Positions 1-5,660 of a stretch of 12,431 bases of DNA are shown in pieces. Origin of the DNA: Bacillota bacterium (GTDB lineage: Bacteria > Bacillota > Clostridia > Oscillospirales > Ruminococcaceae); contig JAEWBS010000015.1 of NCBI GenBank assembly GCA_023391005.1, positions 1 through 12,431 on the forward strand, written 5' to 3'. The position numbers were made by a program, and so were the translations under genes. The notes under the pieces are model-generated. The model searched no databases. It was given only the letters and a program-made list of their open reading frames with translations, and had not been told where the DNA came from. The number at the start of each line of letters is the position of its first letter. The first letter of the stretch is position 1.

Positions 1-404
1 CCATGCTGCTGCCCAATTTATTTATCGGCTGCCTCGACGCGCTCGAGCAGGCGGGGGCTCGGGTCGACAACGCTTCGTTCGCACTCGGGGCCAGCGTGAC
101 GCAGACGGTGTTTTGCGCCGAGCTGCCCGCCATCCGGCGGCAGGTTGTCAAAACCGGTGCGTCCGGTATCGGGCGCGCGCTCTGCGAGGCGATGGCGGTG
201 CTGCTCGTCTCGGGCAACGTGGTGCGCATGCCCGCGCTCTTTAAAAGCGCGCGGCTATTGGCGCCCGGCATGGTGCTCGAAATGGGGTACGCCGGGGGCG
301 TGCATCGGGGGGCGCTGTTTGTCATCGGCCTTGTGCTGCTCGCCGTCGCGTTACTGTCCGAAGGGTTGCTTAAGCGGCTGGATTCTTATGACGATGGCAA
401 TTAA
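1..404 (+). CDS. pstC: Phosphate ABC transporter permease PstC, 3' end only
   Basis: This is the C-terminal part (about 133 residues visible) of one of the two membrane subunits that form the phosphate channel of the PstSCAB importer in the cytoplasmic membrane. The gene begins before the window; the first two bases belong to a cut codon and the ATG at position 3 is internal. The visible part holds the cytoplasmic EAA-type loop that contacts the ATPase (SFALGASVTQTV followed by ELPAIRRQ), then the PstC signature GRALCEAMAVLLVSGN, where a Cys replaces the more usual Gly. A final hydrophobic segment (GALFVIGLVLLAVALL) is followed by a short basic tail ending in TAA at 402-404. The direct neighbours pstA and pstB confirm the identity. 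A PstS-encoding gene would be expected upstream, outside the window. Confidence 0.93.
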   Translation, partial: MLLPNLFIGCLDALEQAGARVDNASFALGASVTQTVFCAELPAIRRQVVKTGASGIGRALCEAMAVLLVSGNVVRMPALFKSARLLAPGMVLEMGYAGGVHRGALFVIGLVLLAVALLSEGLLKRLDSYDDGN

Positions 405-539
405 AGCGATTGCTTAGCAGAGAACGCGCGCTTTACGCCGTTGTTATGGTGGGTGGATAGCGTATTTTCCTCATCTTTACCGAGGGGACGCCTGCGTCAA
501 TCTGCCTATTCCCAGTATGAACCGATGGTGGTGATAAAT

Positions 540-1394
540 GTGTACAGACGCTTGACCGAGTGCATCCGCAGCCTGATTCTGCTCCTGTGCGGCGCAATCT
601 GCCTCGGGCTGATGACCGCCGTGGCATTTTTGGTGCTGCGGTTCGGGGGGCAGGCGCTGGCGGAGCGGTTTGTCAACCTGCTGCAAGGGGAGACCGTCAC
701 GGTCGCCGGAACGGTGGGGCTGCTGCCACAAATCGTCAATACGGCGGTCATCTGCGGGTGTTCGCTGTTGCTGGCAATGCCCGCAGGCATTTTATGCGCG
801 GTTTACCTGCTCTATTACGGCGGGGGCAGCCGCGCGGCCGGGACAATTGAAACGGTTCTCGGCGCGCTGCGGGCTGTTCCGTCGGCGGTGTACGGACTGT
901 TCGGCTTTCTGGTGTTCTCACAGCTTATGCGGCTGCGCTATTCGGTGCTGTCCGGCGTTCTGACCATGGCGGTCATGCTGTTTGCGGTGGCGGCGGGTGC
1001 GGCGCACGCGGCCCTGTCCGCCGTCGATGATAAGCTCTCGTCGGCGGCGCTGGCGCTGGGGGCGACCAAGGCCGAAATGCTGCTGGATATCGTCTTTTCC
1101 GCCGCTAAAAGCGGGTTGGCGTCTGCGGCGGTGCTGTGCGTGGCCAAGACGGCGGGCGAATCAGCGGCGCTGCTGCTGACAGCGGGGGTGGGCAAGGCGG
1201 TGCCGTTGGACGGTTGGCTGCGTTATTTTACCTCGTCAGGGGCGACGCTGGCGGTGGGCCTCTACCAGTCGGTGCTCGAAGGTGATATTCCCGCCGCCTT
1301 TGCGTCGGCGCTGATATTGCTATTGTTCACGGGTCTTTGCAGCTTGTTTGCCTCGTATCTGACGGATAAAAAACAGAAAAGGGGAGGGAAATAA
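540..1394 (+). CDS. pstA: Phosphate ABC transporter permease PstA
   Basis: This is the second membrane subunit of the phosphate importer. From GTG 540 it has 284 residues, the usual PstA size. A first transmembrane helix lies at about residues 8-34, followed by an external loop and then the permease core of several helices. The EAA loop at about residues 167-187 (ALALGATKAEML) precedes the PstA hallmark AKTAGESAALLLTAG, comparable to the family's GEtApll. The frame is open back to TTG 441, but the first residues from there look non-coding and lack PstA character. GTG 540 has a GGTGGTG stretch six bases upstream; ATG 525 has no ribosome site and is the alternative start. A gap of about 135 bases after pstC is unusual for genes that normally abut or overlap. 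The stop lies five bases before pstB. Confidence 0.9.
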   Translation: MYRRLTECIRSLILLLCGAICLGLMTAVAFLVLRFGGQALAERFVNLLQGETVTVAGTVGLLPQIVNTAVICGCSLLLAMPAGILCAVYLLYYGGGSRAAGTIETVLGALRAVPSAVYGLFGFLVFSQLMRLRYSVLSGVLTMAVMLFAVAAGAAHAALSAVDDKLSSAALALGATKAEMLLDIVFSAAKSGLASAAVLCVAKTAGESAALLLTAGVGKAVPLDGWLRYFTSSGATLAVGLYQSVLEGDIPAAFASALILLLFTGLCSLFASYLTDKKQKRGGK

Positions 1395-1399
1395 ACGCC

Positions 1400-2143
1400 G
1401 TGGCGCTTGTTCTTGACACTCTGTCGCTCTGGCGGGGCGACAGGCAGATTCTAAAGGATATCTGCCTGCGGTTTTCATCCAACAGCGCCACGGCGCTGTT
1501 GGGACCTTCGGGCTGCGGTAAATCTACGCTGTTAAAAGCCATCAACCGCTTGCACGAGCAGGAGCACGACCTGCGCGTCACCGGTAGCATCAAGCTCGAC
1601 GGCGAAGAACTGCTGGGCAGTCGGGTCGACCTGCCCGAGTTGCGCAGGCGGGTGGGCATGGTGTTTCAGACCCCTGCGCCGTTCCCGATGAGCATTGCGC
1701 AAAACGTGGCCTACGGCATCCGCCTGCACGAGCGGCTGCGTGAGGATGCTTTAAACGCACGGATTAAAGAGGCGTTGACGCGGGCGGCGCTCTGGGGGGA
1801 AGTGGTCGACCGGCTCGAGCACAGCGCGCTGTCCCTCTCGGGCGGGCAACAGCAACGGCTTTGCATCGCCCGCGCGCTGGCGGTGGGGCCGCGCGTGCTG
1901 CTGCTCGACGAGCCGACGAGCGCGTTAGACCCGCTTTCGACCCATAAAATTGAGCAGTTGATTACGCAGCTCAAGCGGGAGATCATCGTCGTGCTCGTGA
2001 CGCATAATCCGGCGCAGGCGTTGCGCTGCTGCGATGACGCCGCCATTCTGACACACGGTCAGGTCTGCGAACAAGGCAAAGCGCGGCAGGTCATCGCCGC
2101 GCCGCAAAATAAAGAGGCGCGCCTATTTTTGCAGCAGCCGTGA
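1400..2143 (+). CDS. pstB: Phosphate ABC transporter ATP-binding protein PstB
   Basis: This is the cytoplasmic ATPase that drives phosphate import through PstC/PstA. It has 247 residues, the normal PstB length. All ABC motifs are intact: Walker A GPSGCGKST at residues 35-43, Q-loop Gln90 in VGMVFQTPAPFPMSI (the PFPMSI run is typical of PstB), signature LSGGQQQR at 146-153, Walker B VLLLDEPTSALDP at about 166-178 with catalytic Glu171, and H-loop His202 in VTHN. The start is GTG 1400, preceded by a strong GGGGAGGG site (about 1380-1388) that overlaps the end of pstA, so translation is probably coupled. The stop codon TGA (2141-2143) sits at the edge of the terminator stem. No phoU gene follows, although phoU commonly lies next to pstB. 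Confidence 0.96.
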   Translation: MALVLDTLSLWRGDRQILKDICLRFSSNSATALLGPSGCGKSTLLKAINRLHEQEHDLRVTGSIKLDGEELLGSRVDLPELRRRVGMVFQTPAPFPMSIAQNVAYGIRLHERLREDALNARIKEALTRAALWGEVVDRLEHSALSLSGGQQQRLCIARALAVGPRVLLLDEPTSALDPLSTHKIEQLITQLKREIIVVLVTHNPAQALRCCDDAAILTHGQVCEQGKARQVIAAPQNKEARLFLQQP

Positions 2144-2181
2144 GCCGGTACGATGAAATTTTATACGATACCGGCTTTTTA
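2143..2181 (+). terminator. Intrinsic terminator of the pst operon
   Basis: AGCCGGTA at 2143-2150 pairs perfectly with TACCGGCT at 2169-2176, giving an 8-bp stem around an 18-base loop, followed at once by a T-run (2176-2180). The position immediately after the pstB stop marks this as the end of the pst transcript. Confidence 0.75.
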
Positions 2182-2256
2182 ATAGAATATAAATTAGGCT
2201 GCGCGGCATTTTTGAACTGCGAAGCCCATTTTTTACCATTTAACTATACCTTGCCC

Positions 2257-2391
2257 GCACGGTGGTACGATGGAAGCGCCGCCGTGCCCTAAGAAGCCCC
2301 ACAAACACAGGTGGCGCGCATAATCACGTAACAAAGTCTGGATGCGCGCCCACTAACGCAAGGGTGGGAAGGTAACGTTCTCACGTGGGGC
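2257..2391 (+). ncRNA. Candidate structured RNA: hairpin plus three-way junction
   Basis: Several stems nest cleanly here. Hairpin S pairs 2257-2265 with 2279-2287 (GCACGGTGG with CCGCCGTGC, one G-U). A closing stem P pairs GCCCCAC 2296-2302 with GTGGGGC 2385-2391. Inside it, stem Q pairs GTGGCGCGCAT 2311-2321 with 2342-2353 (11 bp, one bulged C, 20-base loop). Stem R pairs GTGGGAA 2364-2370 with TTCTCAC 2378-2384 (one G-U, loop GGTAACG). R abuts P directly, so the two could stack coaxially. This compact fold resembles a riboswitch or small RNA domain, but I could not match it to a class I know (6S, SRP, T-box, cobalamin, TPP, ZTP, c-di-GMP-I and THF consensus elements are not visible). No clear open reading frame follows; an IS remnant lies downstream. 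The strand is uncertain because most stems also form on the other strand. Confidence 0.4.
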
Positions 2392-2420
2392 ATAAAATTA
2401 CCATAACCGTATTCTTTAAG

Positions 2421-2552
2421 CCCCCTCAGGGGGAGGGAGTTCTGACCGCTCGCCTATATGGGCGCTCGCGGTCGAACGGCTGCGCTGATCGCAGCGGGCG
2501 GCATGAATGCCCGCTGCGGCTCCGCCGTTCCCCTTCGGTCCCCTGCGGGGGG
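2421..2552. repeat. GC-rich palindromic block (REP/MITE-like)
   Basis: A dense run of hairpins is seen. CCCCC 2421-2425 pairs with GGGGG 2429-2433. GACCGC 2444-2449 pairs with GCGGTC 2468-2473, with CGCC/GGCG inside. AACGGC 2475-2480 pairs with GCCGTT 2524-2529 and encloses the perfect 10-bp stem CGCAGCGGGC 2490-2499 with GCCCGCTGCG 2509-2518. The block ends directly at the left end of the IS remnant. Similar GC-rich text resumes just beyond the right end (3109-3170). No credible gene is present. It looks like an intergenic palindromic repeat into which the IS inserted, but the repeat family cannot be established from one copy. Confidence 0.5.
2530..2546 (+). repeat. Left copy of a 17-bp direct repeat flanking the IS remnant
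   Basis: CCCCTTCGGTCCCCTGC here matches CCCCCTCGGTCCCCTGC at 3112-3128 in 16 of 17 positions. The two copies sit 6 bp and 3 bp outside the inferred IS ends. They may be a long target duplication or two units of the host palindromic repeat. Confidence 0.6.
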
Positions 2553-2596
2553 CAGATTACAATATCAAGTGCAACAAAAAATAGACCTCAAGGCAG
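2553..2596 (+). repeat. Left terminal inverted repeat of the IS30-type remnant
   Basis: The outer 23 bases (2553-2575) match the complement of 3086-3108 in 18 positions, including the uninterrupted TCAAGTGCAAC. Inward similarity continues to about 2596 (GACCT..AGGCAG against GACCTGAGCAG). Confidence 0.7.
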
Positions 2597-3061
2597 CCAA
2601 GGTGTAAAATGAAGTTACCACACACCATTAACACGGAGGCTACCATGAGATCATATGAACATTTTACACTGGATGAGCGGGAAAGTCTACGGATAAAACA
2701 AACAGAAGGAAAAAGTTTGCGGCAAATAGCACAAGAGCTTGATAGAAATGTCTCAAGCATTAGTCGGGAGCTAAAGCGCAATGGTAACAAGGATGGCACA
2801 TATAACGCATGGCGGGGAGTCTCTCTATATCTATACCGCAGAAAAAATAGCCGCCGTCAGCTTCGTATAGAGACAGACGAAGCGCTCAGACACTTTGTTA
2901 TAAAGGGACTCGATCAATATTGGTCCCCTGAAATTATCGCAGCAAAATGGAACGAAATATCTTCGCAGCATGTCAGTCACTCGACGATCTATGCTGTTTT
3001 AAAAAGGAAAGCGCTTACAGGATATACCGAAAGAAATCACTTGAGAAGGCGTGGCATCCCC

Positions 3062-3108
3062 CTGCTCAGGTCTTTTTCTCTTCCTGTTGCACTTGACTTG
3101 ACAATCTG
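3062..3108 (-). repeat. Right terminal inverted repeat of the IS30-type remnant
   Basis: Read on the minus strand from 3108 this repeats the left end (shared CAGATT and TCAAGTGCAAC). It also contains the old transposase stop TGA (3099-3101), as expected when an IS30 gene runs into its terminal repeat. Confidence 0.7.
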
Positions 3109-3111
3109 CCG

Positions 3112-3128
3112 CCCCCTCGGTCCCCTGC
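3112..3128 (+). repeat. Right copy of the 17-bp direct repeat flanking the IS remnant
   Basis: CCCCCTCGGTCCCCTGC differs from the left copy (2530-2546) at one base. GC-rich text similar to the left palindromic block continues to about 3170. Confidence 0.6.
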
Positions 3129-3261
3129 CGGAGCTAGAGGGTGGGGGTGGGGGCGTTCCTGCGCGTCAGCGCTAAACGACCTCTGCCGTTTAAGCATGGC
3201 TGTAATAACGTATAAAATTAGCGCGGGGCGAGCCGGTAAAGCAGCGTCCATTCCGGAAGAC

Positions 3262-3310
3262 AAACAAGCCGCGAAAGAAGCGATGAACTTCTTTCGCGGC
3301 TTGTTTTTAT
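3262..3310. terminator. Long perfect hairpin, probably a bidirectional terminator
   Basis: Positions 3262-3280 and 3288-3306 form a perfect 19-bp stem around a 7-base loop (CGATGAA). On the plus strand the stem runs into a T-rich end (to 3309). On the minus strand it ends in TTTGTCTT and lies 15 bases after the stop of the 3325-4224 gene. It therefore probably ends that gene and also stops plus-strand read-through from the IS remnant. Confidence 0.75.
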
Positions 3311-3324
3311 AGCCTTTTAAGGCG

Positions 3325-4224
3325 CTATTGTATCGGGTCGTAGAGCACCCGGCCGTTTTTATCGAGAATGGTCGTATTGCCCCACCATTCCATCTGGCCA
3401 AAATCGGGTAGGGCCCCGTCAGCGCCGATGACATGGCGGTCGACGATGGTGCGGTAGGTCAGGCCATAGCCATCGGTGGCGACCACGGCGGTCTCGTAGG
3501 TGTGGTTGGGCTCAAAGGTAATCTCCAACGGGTAGTCAACCATCTGGGAGTACACCGGCGGGTCCAAAATCGGCTTTGCCTCCAGCTCATGAATAACCGT
3601 TCCGTTGTCGGTCGTGACAATTTTAAGTGATGTGATGGTTGTGTTTTGAGGCGCCTTCAGGTCGATCTGTATTCTGCCGTCGAGTGTGAATTTTCTGGCG
3701 TTGTGCTCAAAGCTGCTGCCGCCGGCATTCTGTGCGAACAGGGTGGGCAGCCGCTCTTCAAACGGTCGCAGGCCGGTGGCCACCTGCTGGCTGCGCTGAG
3801 TGCCCTCGGCGTCAAAGGTGACATAAACATCTAGAGTTGTGAACAGGCCGACCGGCAGAATACCGGTAAATTGCAGGCCGTCGCGGGTCATCTGTGTTGA
3901 CGCGCCGTTGACGGTCAGTGTGGCTGTGGTGGTCGCGCTGGCTTCCTTAGGTATGGCTGAGACGGTCAGCGGGATGGTCAGACTTTCGGCATCGACCGCT
4001 CCGAACGCCCACGAAACATCCTCAAAAAGGCTTGCCTGCCGCTCTATTGTGTTCGAGACATCATAGCTGATGCCGCGTACCTCGCTGGATAGATGGCTGA
4101 ACTGATTGGACATATTGCGCTGCAAATTTTCGATATTTTGTCCTAAGGCTATTGTGCGAAACCATAAAATAATGTTTAATAAAAGCATTACCCCCAGAAG
4201 GGTCGCGGTGAGATTCTTCTTCAT
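3325..4224 (-). CDS. Membrane-anchored protein of unknown function with a coiled-coil-like stretch and beta-rich outer part
   Basis: I do not recognise this 299-residue protein. The start ATG 4224 is favoured because GAGGAG (4231-4236) lies six bases upstream; a longer frame to 4272 adds 16 charged residues without a ribosome site. After MKKNLTA there is one hydrophobic segment, about residues 7-22 (LLGVMLLLNIILWF), which looks like an uncleaved signal anchor. Residues about 27-62 are polar with coiled-coil-like spacing (NIENLQRNMSNQFSHLSSEV). The remainder is rich in Thr, Val and Asn and looks like two or more beta-sandwich (Ig-like) modules, for example SLTIPLTVSAIPKEASATTT and YPLEITFEPNHTYETAVVAT. 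It ends with NGRVLYDPIQ. It has no catalytic motif that I can see. It stands alone, with its own promoter and terminator, and probably faces outside the membrane, perhaps in an oligomer. Confidence 0.8.
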   Translation of the reverse strand: MKKNLTATLLGVMLLLNIILWFRTIALGQNIENLQRNMSNQFSHLSSEVRGISYDVSNTIERQASLFEDVSWAFGAVDAESLTIPLTVSAIPKEASATTTATLTVNGASTQMTRDGLQFTGILPVGLFTTLDVYVTFDAEGTQRSQQVATGLRPFEERLPTLFAQNAGGSSFEHNARKFTLDGRIQIDLKAPQNTTITSLKIVTTDNGTVIHELEAKPILDPPVYSQMVDYPLEITFEPNHTYETAVVATDGYGLTYRTIVDRHVIGADGALPDFGQMEWWGNTTILDKNGRVLYDPIQ

Positions 4225-4289
4225 CGTACGCTCCTCGTCATCATTCATTCTGTGTGGCGCGCTATCGGCCACAAAGTCGCTCTGTTGCT

Positions 4290-4318
4290 ATTTTAGCACA
4301 TCCCGGCGGCTTTTGCAC
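4290..4318 (-). promoter_or_regulatory. Possible promoter of the 3325-4224 gene
   Basis: On the minus strand TAAAAT (4290-4295) is a good -10 box. Seventeen bases upstream is GTGCAA (4313-4318), only a weak -35. The inferred start of transcription near 4283 leaves a leader of about 60 bases. It lies just after the terminator of the preceding operon, which supports an independent transcript. Confidence 0.4.
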
Positions 4319-4320
4319 GG

Positions 4321-4350
4321 AAAAAGCGGCCCAGTGAAGAGCCGCCCTTT
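4321..4350 (-). terminator. Intrinsic terminator of the 2-oxoacid oxidoreductase operon
   Basis: On the minus strand the arm at 4350-4341 (AAAGGGCGGC) pairs with the arm at 4330-4321 (GCCGCTTTTT): five G-C pairs, two G-U and three A-U around a 10-base loop, ending in the T-run. It begins about 20 bases after the gamma subunit stop. Confidence 0.75.
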
Positions 4351-4369
4351 CCGAATGTAAGAGGAGGTA

Positions 4370-4906
4370 TTATTTAATGCAGGCCGCACCCGCGGACATG
4401 GCCCGGATATTGATGTCGATAAGCTTTTCTTTGGGACCGTGGAAAATGTGCCGCAGCATGTCGTAGACCGTCTCGACCCTCAGCGCGTGTGTCGCCTCAA
4501 GATACGCCCCCAGCATGGCCATATTGGCTACCTTGGCGTTGCCGAGGTCGGAGGCGATCTCGACGCAGGGGATGCCATAAGCCCTGACATCGTCGCGTGC
4601 GGGGCGTATATCCACAATCGAACTGTTGAGGAGAATGACGCCGCCGGGCTGTACCATGGGCTCAAACTTTAAGAGGGAGGGCTTGTTCATCGCGATCAGC
4701 TCGGTGGGGTTGAGCACGACCGGCGAGCCGACCGGCTTATCCGAGAGCACGACGCAGCAGTTGGCCGTGCCGCCGCGCATCTCCGGCCCGTAAGAGGGTA
4801 GCCACGACACATGCAGCCCCTCGGCGAGGCCCGCTTCGGTAATGGTCTTGCCGATCGCCATAACGCCCTGCCCGCCAAAACCCGCGATGATAATTTCTCT
4901 CGTCAT
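4370..4906 (-). CDS. 2-oxoacid:ferredoxin oxidoreductase, gamma subunit
   Basis: This is the gamma subunit (178 residues) of the four-part enzyme that oxidatively decarboxylates a 2-oxoacid with CoA and ferredoxin. It belongs to the PorC/KorC/VorC family. Family marks are the N-terminal GFGGQGV at residues 9-15 and PSYGPEMRGG at 37-46, both typical of this domain, and the later GNAKVANMAMLGAYLEAT region. The start ATG 4906 overlaps the beta subunit stop as ATGA (4903-4906), a classic coupled junction; the frame upstream of it lies inside the beta gene and is not the true start. It is the last gene of the operon, followed by a stem-loop terminator. The substrate cannot be told from this subunit. 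Confidence 0.92.
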   Translation of the reverse strand: MTREIIIAGFGGQGVMAIGKTITEAGLAEGLHVSWLPSYGPEMRGGTANCCVVLSDKPVGSPVVLNPTELIAMNKPSLLKFEPMVQPGGVILLNSSIVDIRPARDDVRAYGIPCVEIASDLGNAKVANMAMLGAYLEATHALRVETVYDMLRHIFHGPKEKLIDINIRAMSAGAACIK

Positions 4907-5655
4907 ACCGCGACCACCTCCCGGATATCCCGGACCACACCGAGCGGGTAGACGGGCAGCATATTTTCCTGTAACCACTGAATCGCCTCAAGCGGTGTTT
5001 TGCCCCAGTTGGTCGGACAGGCCGCCAGCACCTCGACAAAGGTGAAGCCCGCGTTTTGCATTTGTAGCTCAAAGGCGGTCTTGATCGCCTTCTTGGCTCT
5101 GTTTAAATTCGGGATCGTATCGACCGCCACGCGGGCGACATAGGCCGCGCCGTCGAGCGTGCCGAGCAGCTCGCTCATGCGTATCGGCGCGCCGCAGTGC
5201 GTTTTGTCACGCCCGAGCGGCGCGGTGGTCGCCCGCTGCCCGATCAGCGTGGTCGGGGCCATTTGGCCGCCGGTCATGCCGTAGATGGCGTTGTTGATAA
5301 AAATAGTCGTAAACTTCTCGCCGCGCGCCGCCGCGTGGACAATTTCGGCCATGCCGATCGACGCGAGATCACCATCCCCCTGATAGGTGAAGACCGCCGC
5401 CTCAGGCAGCACGCGCTTGATGCCGGTCGCGACCGCCGGGGCGCGACCGTGTGCCGCTTCCTGCATGTCGCAGGCAAAATAGTCATAGGCAAAAACCGAG
5501 CAGCCCACCGGGCTGACCCCTACCGCTTTTTCGGTCAAGCCCAGCTCTTCCAGAACCTCGGCGATCAGCTTGTGCACAATGCCGTGGGAGCATCCCGGGC
5601 AGTAGTGCAGCTCCTTGTCGGTCAGCGCTTTGGACTTTTCATAGATGATGGCCAT
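4903..5655 (-). CDS. 2-oxoacid:ferredoxin oxidoreductase, beta subunit (thiamine diphosphate binding)
   Basis: This 250-residue subunit binds thiamine diphosphate and, in this family, a [4Fe-4S] cluster. The start is ATG 5655, with GGGGAGGTG upstream at about 5662-5670; a GTG at 5664 lies inside that ribosome site and is rejected. CPGC at residues 19-22, Cys52 (SPVGCS) and the Cys of AACPTNW near the C-terminus are the likely cluster ligands. GDGDLASIG from residue 93 and the NN pair at 121-122 form the diphosphate/Mg-binding motif. The run NNAIYGMTGGQMAPTT is characteristic of KorB/VorA-type beta subunits. It starts five bases after the alpha subunit stop and overlaps gamma, so the three are translated as one unit. 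Alpha and beta together form the active site. Confidence 0.93.
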   Translation of the reverse strand: MAIIYEKSKALTDKELHYCPGCSHGIVHKLIAEVLEELGLTEKAVGVSPVGCSVFAYDYFACDMQEAAHGRAPAVATGIKRVLPEAAVFTYQGDGDLASIGMAEIVHAAARGEKFTTIFINNAIYGMTGGQMAPTTLIGQRATTAPLGRDKTHCGAPIRMSELLGTLDGAAYVARVAVDTIPNLNRAKKAIKTAFELQMQNAGFTFVEVLAACPTNWGKTPLEAIQWLQENMLPVYPLGVVRDIREVVAV

Positions 5656-5660
5656 GCCGT

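Larger units (their letters stand above)
2553..3108 (+). mobile_element. IS30-family element with internal deletion (about 556 bp)
   Basis: The element is bounded by imperfect terminal inverted repeats. The left end, CAGATTACAATATCAAGTGC starting at 2553, matches the reverse complement of the right end, CAGATTGTCAAGTCAAGTGC reading back from 3108. Over the outer 23 bases 18 agree, and the match continues inward with a 5-base gap (GACCT motif on both sides). A complete member of this IS group is about 1.1 kb, so roughly half is missing. What is lost is the catalytic part of the transposase; what is kept is the promoter-side end, the ribosome site, the N-terminal DNA-binding domain and the 3' end. 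It cannot move by itself but could be mobilised by a full-length relative acting in trans. Confidence 0.75.
2645..3175 (+). pseudogene. IS30-family transposase, DDE domain deleted
   Basis: An IS30 transposase cuts and joins IS ends with a DDE nuclease domain after binding the inverted repeats through an N-terminal helix-turn-helix. Here only the N-terminal part remains. From ATG 2645 (GGAGG at 2635-2639, five bases upstream) the first ~45 residues carry the HTH_38-type domain (FTLDERESLRIKQTEGKSLR, then QIAQELDRNVSSISRELKRN). About 90 more residues follow, with the family motif QYWSPEIIAAKWN and the HLRRRG stretch that normally precedes the catalytic core. At about position 3056 the text jumps to the extreme 3' end of the gene. 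Reading the other frame there gives FLLHLT followed by TGA at 3099-3101, apparently the original stop, so the deletion was out of frame. The present frame instead runs through the right repeat to TAA 3173-3175, giving a 176-residue product without catalytic residues. It could still bind DNA. Confidence 0.8.

Noticed and set aside
2257..2391. Possible 6S, SRP, T-box, TPP, cobalamin or c-di-GMP-I element
   Set aside because: The conserved core sequences I know for these classes are not present; the AGGGTGGGAA stretch lacks the TGGNACCGCG core of a T-box.
2385..2612. 75-codon open frame on the plus strand through the palindromic block
   Set aside because: The translation simply follows hairpin sequence and the IS left end, and there is no ribosome site.
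3066..3434. 122-codon open frame on the minus strand
   Set aside because: It crosses the IS right end, the 19-bp hairpin and the end of the orphan membrane protein gene, so it spans unrelated pieces.
4361..4466. Perfect ribosome-site-like GAGGAGGT (4361-4368) followed by ATG 4377 on the plus strand, opening a 29-codon frame
   Set aside because: The frame is antisense to the well-supported gamma subunit gene, has no recognisable product and ends after 29 codons; probably a chance match.
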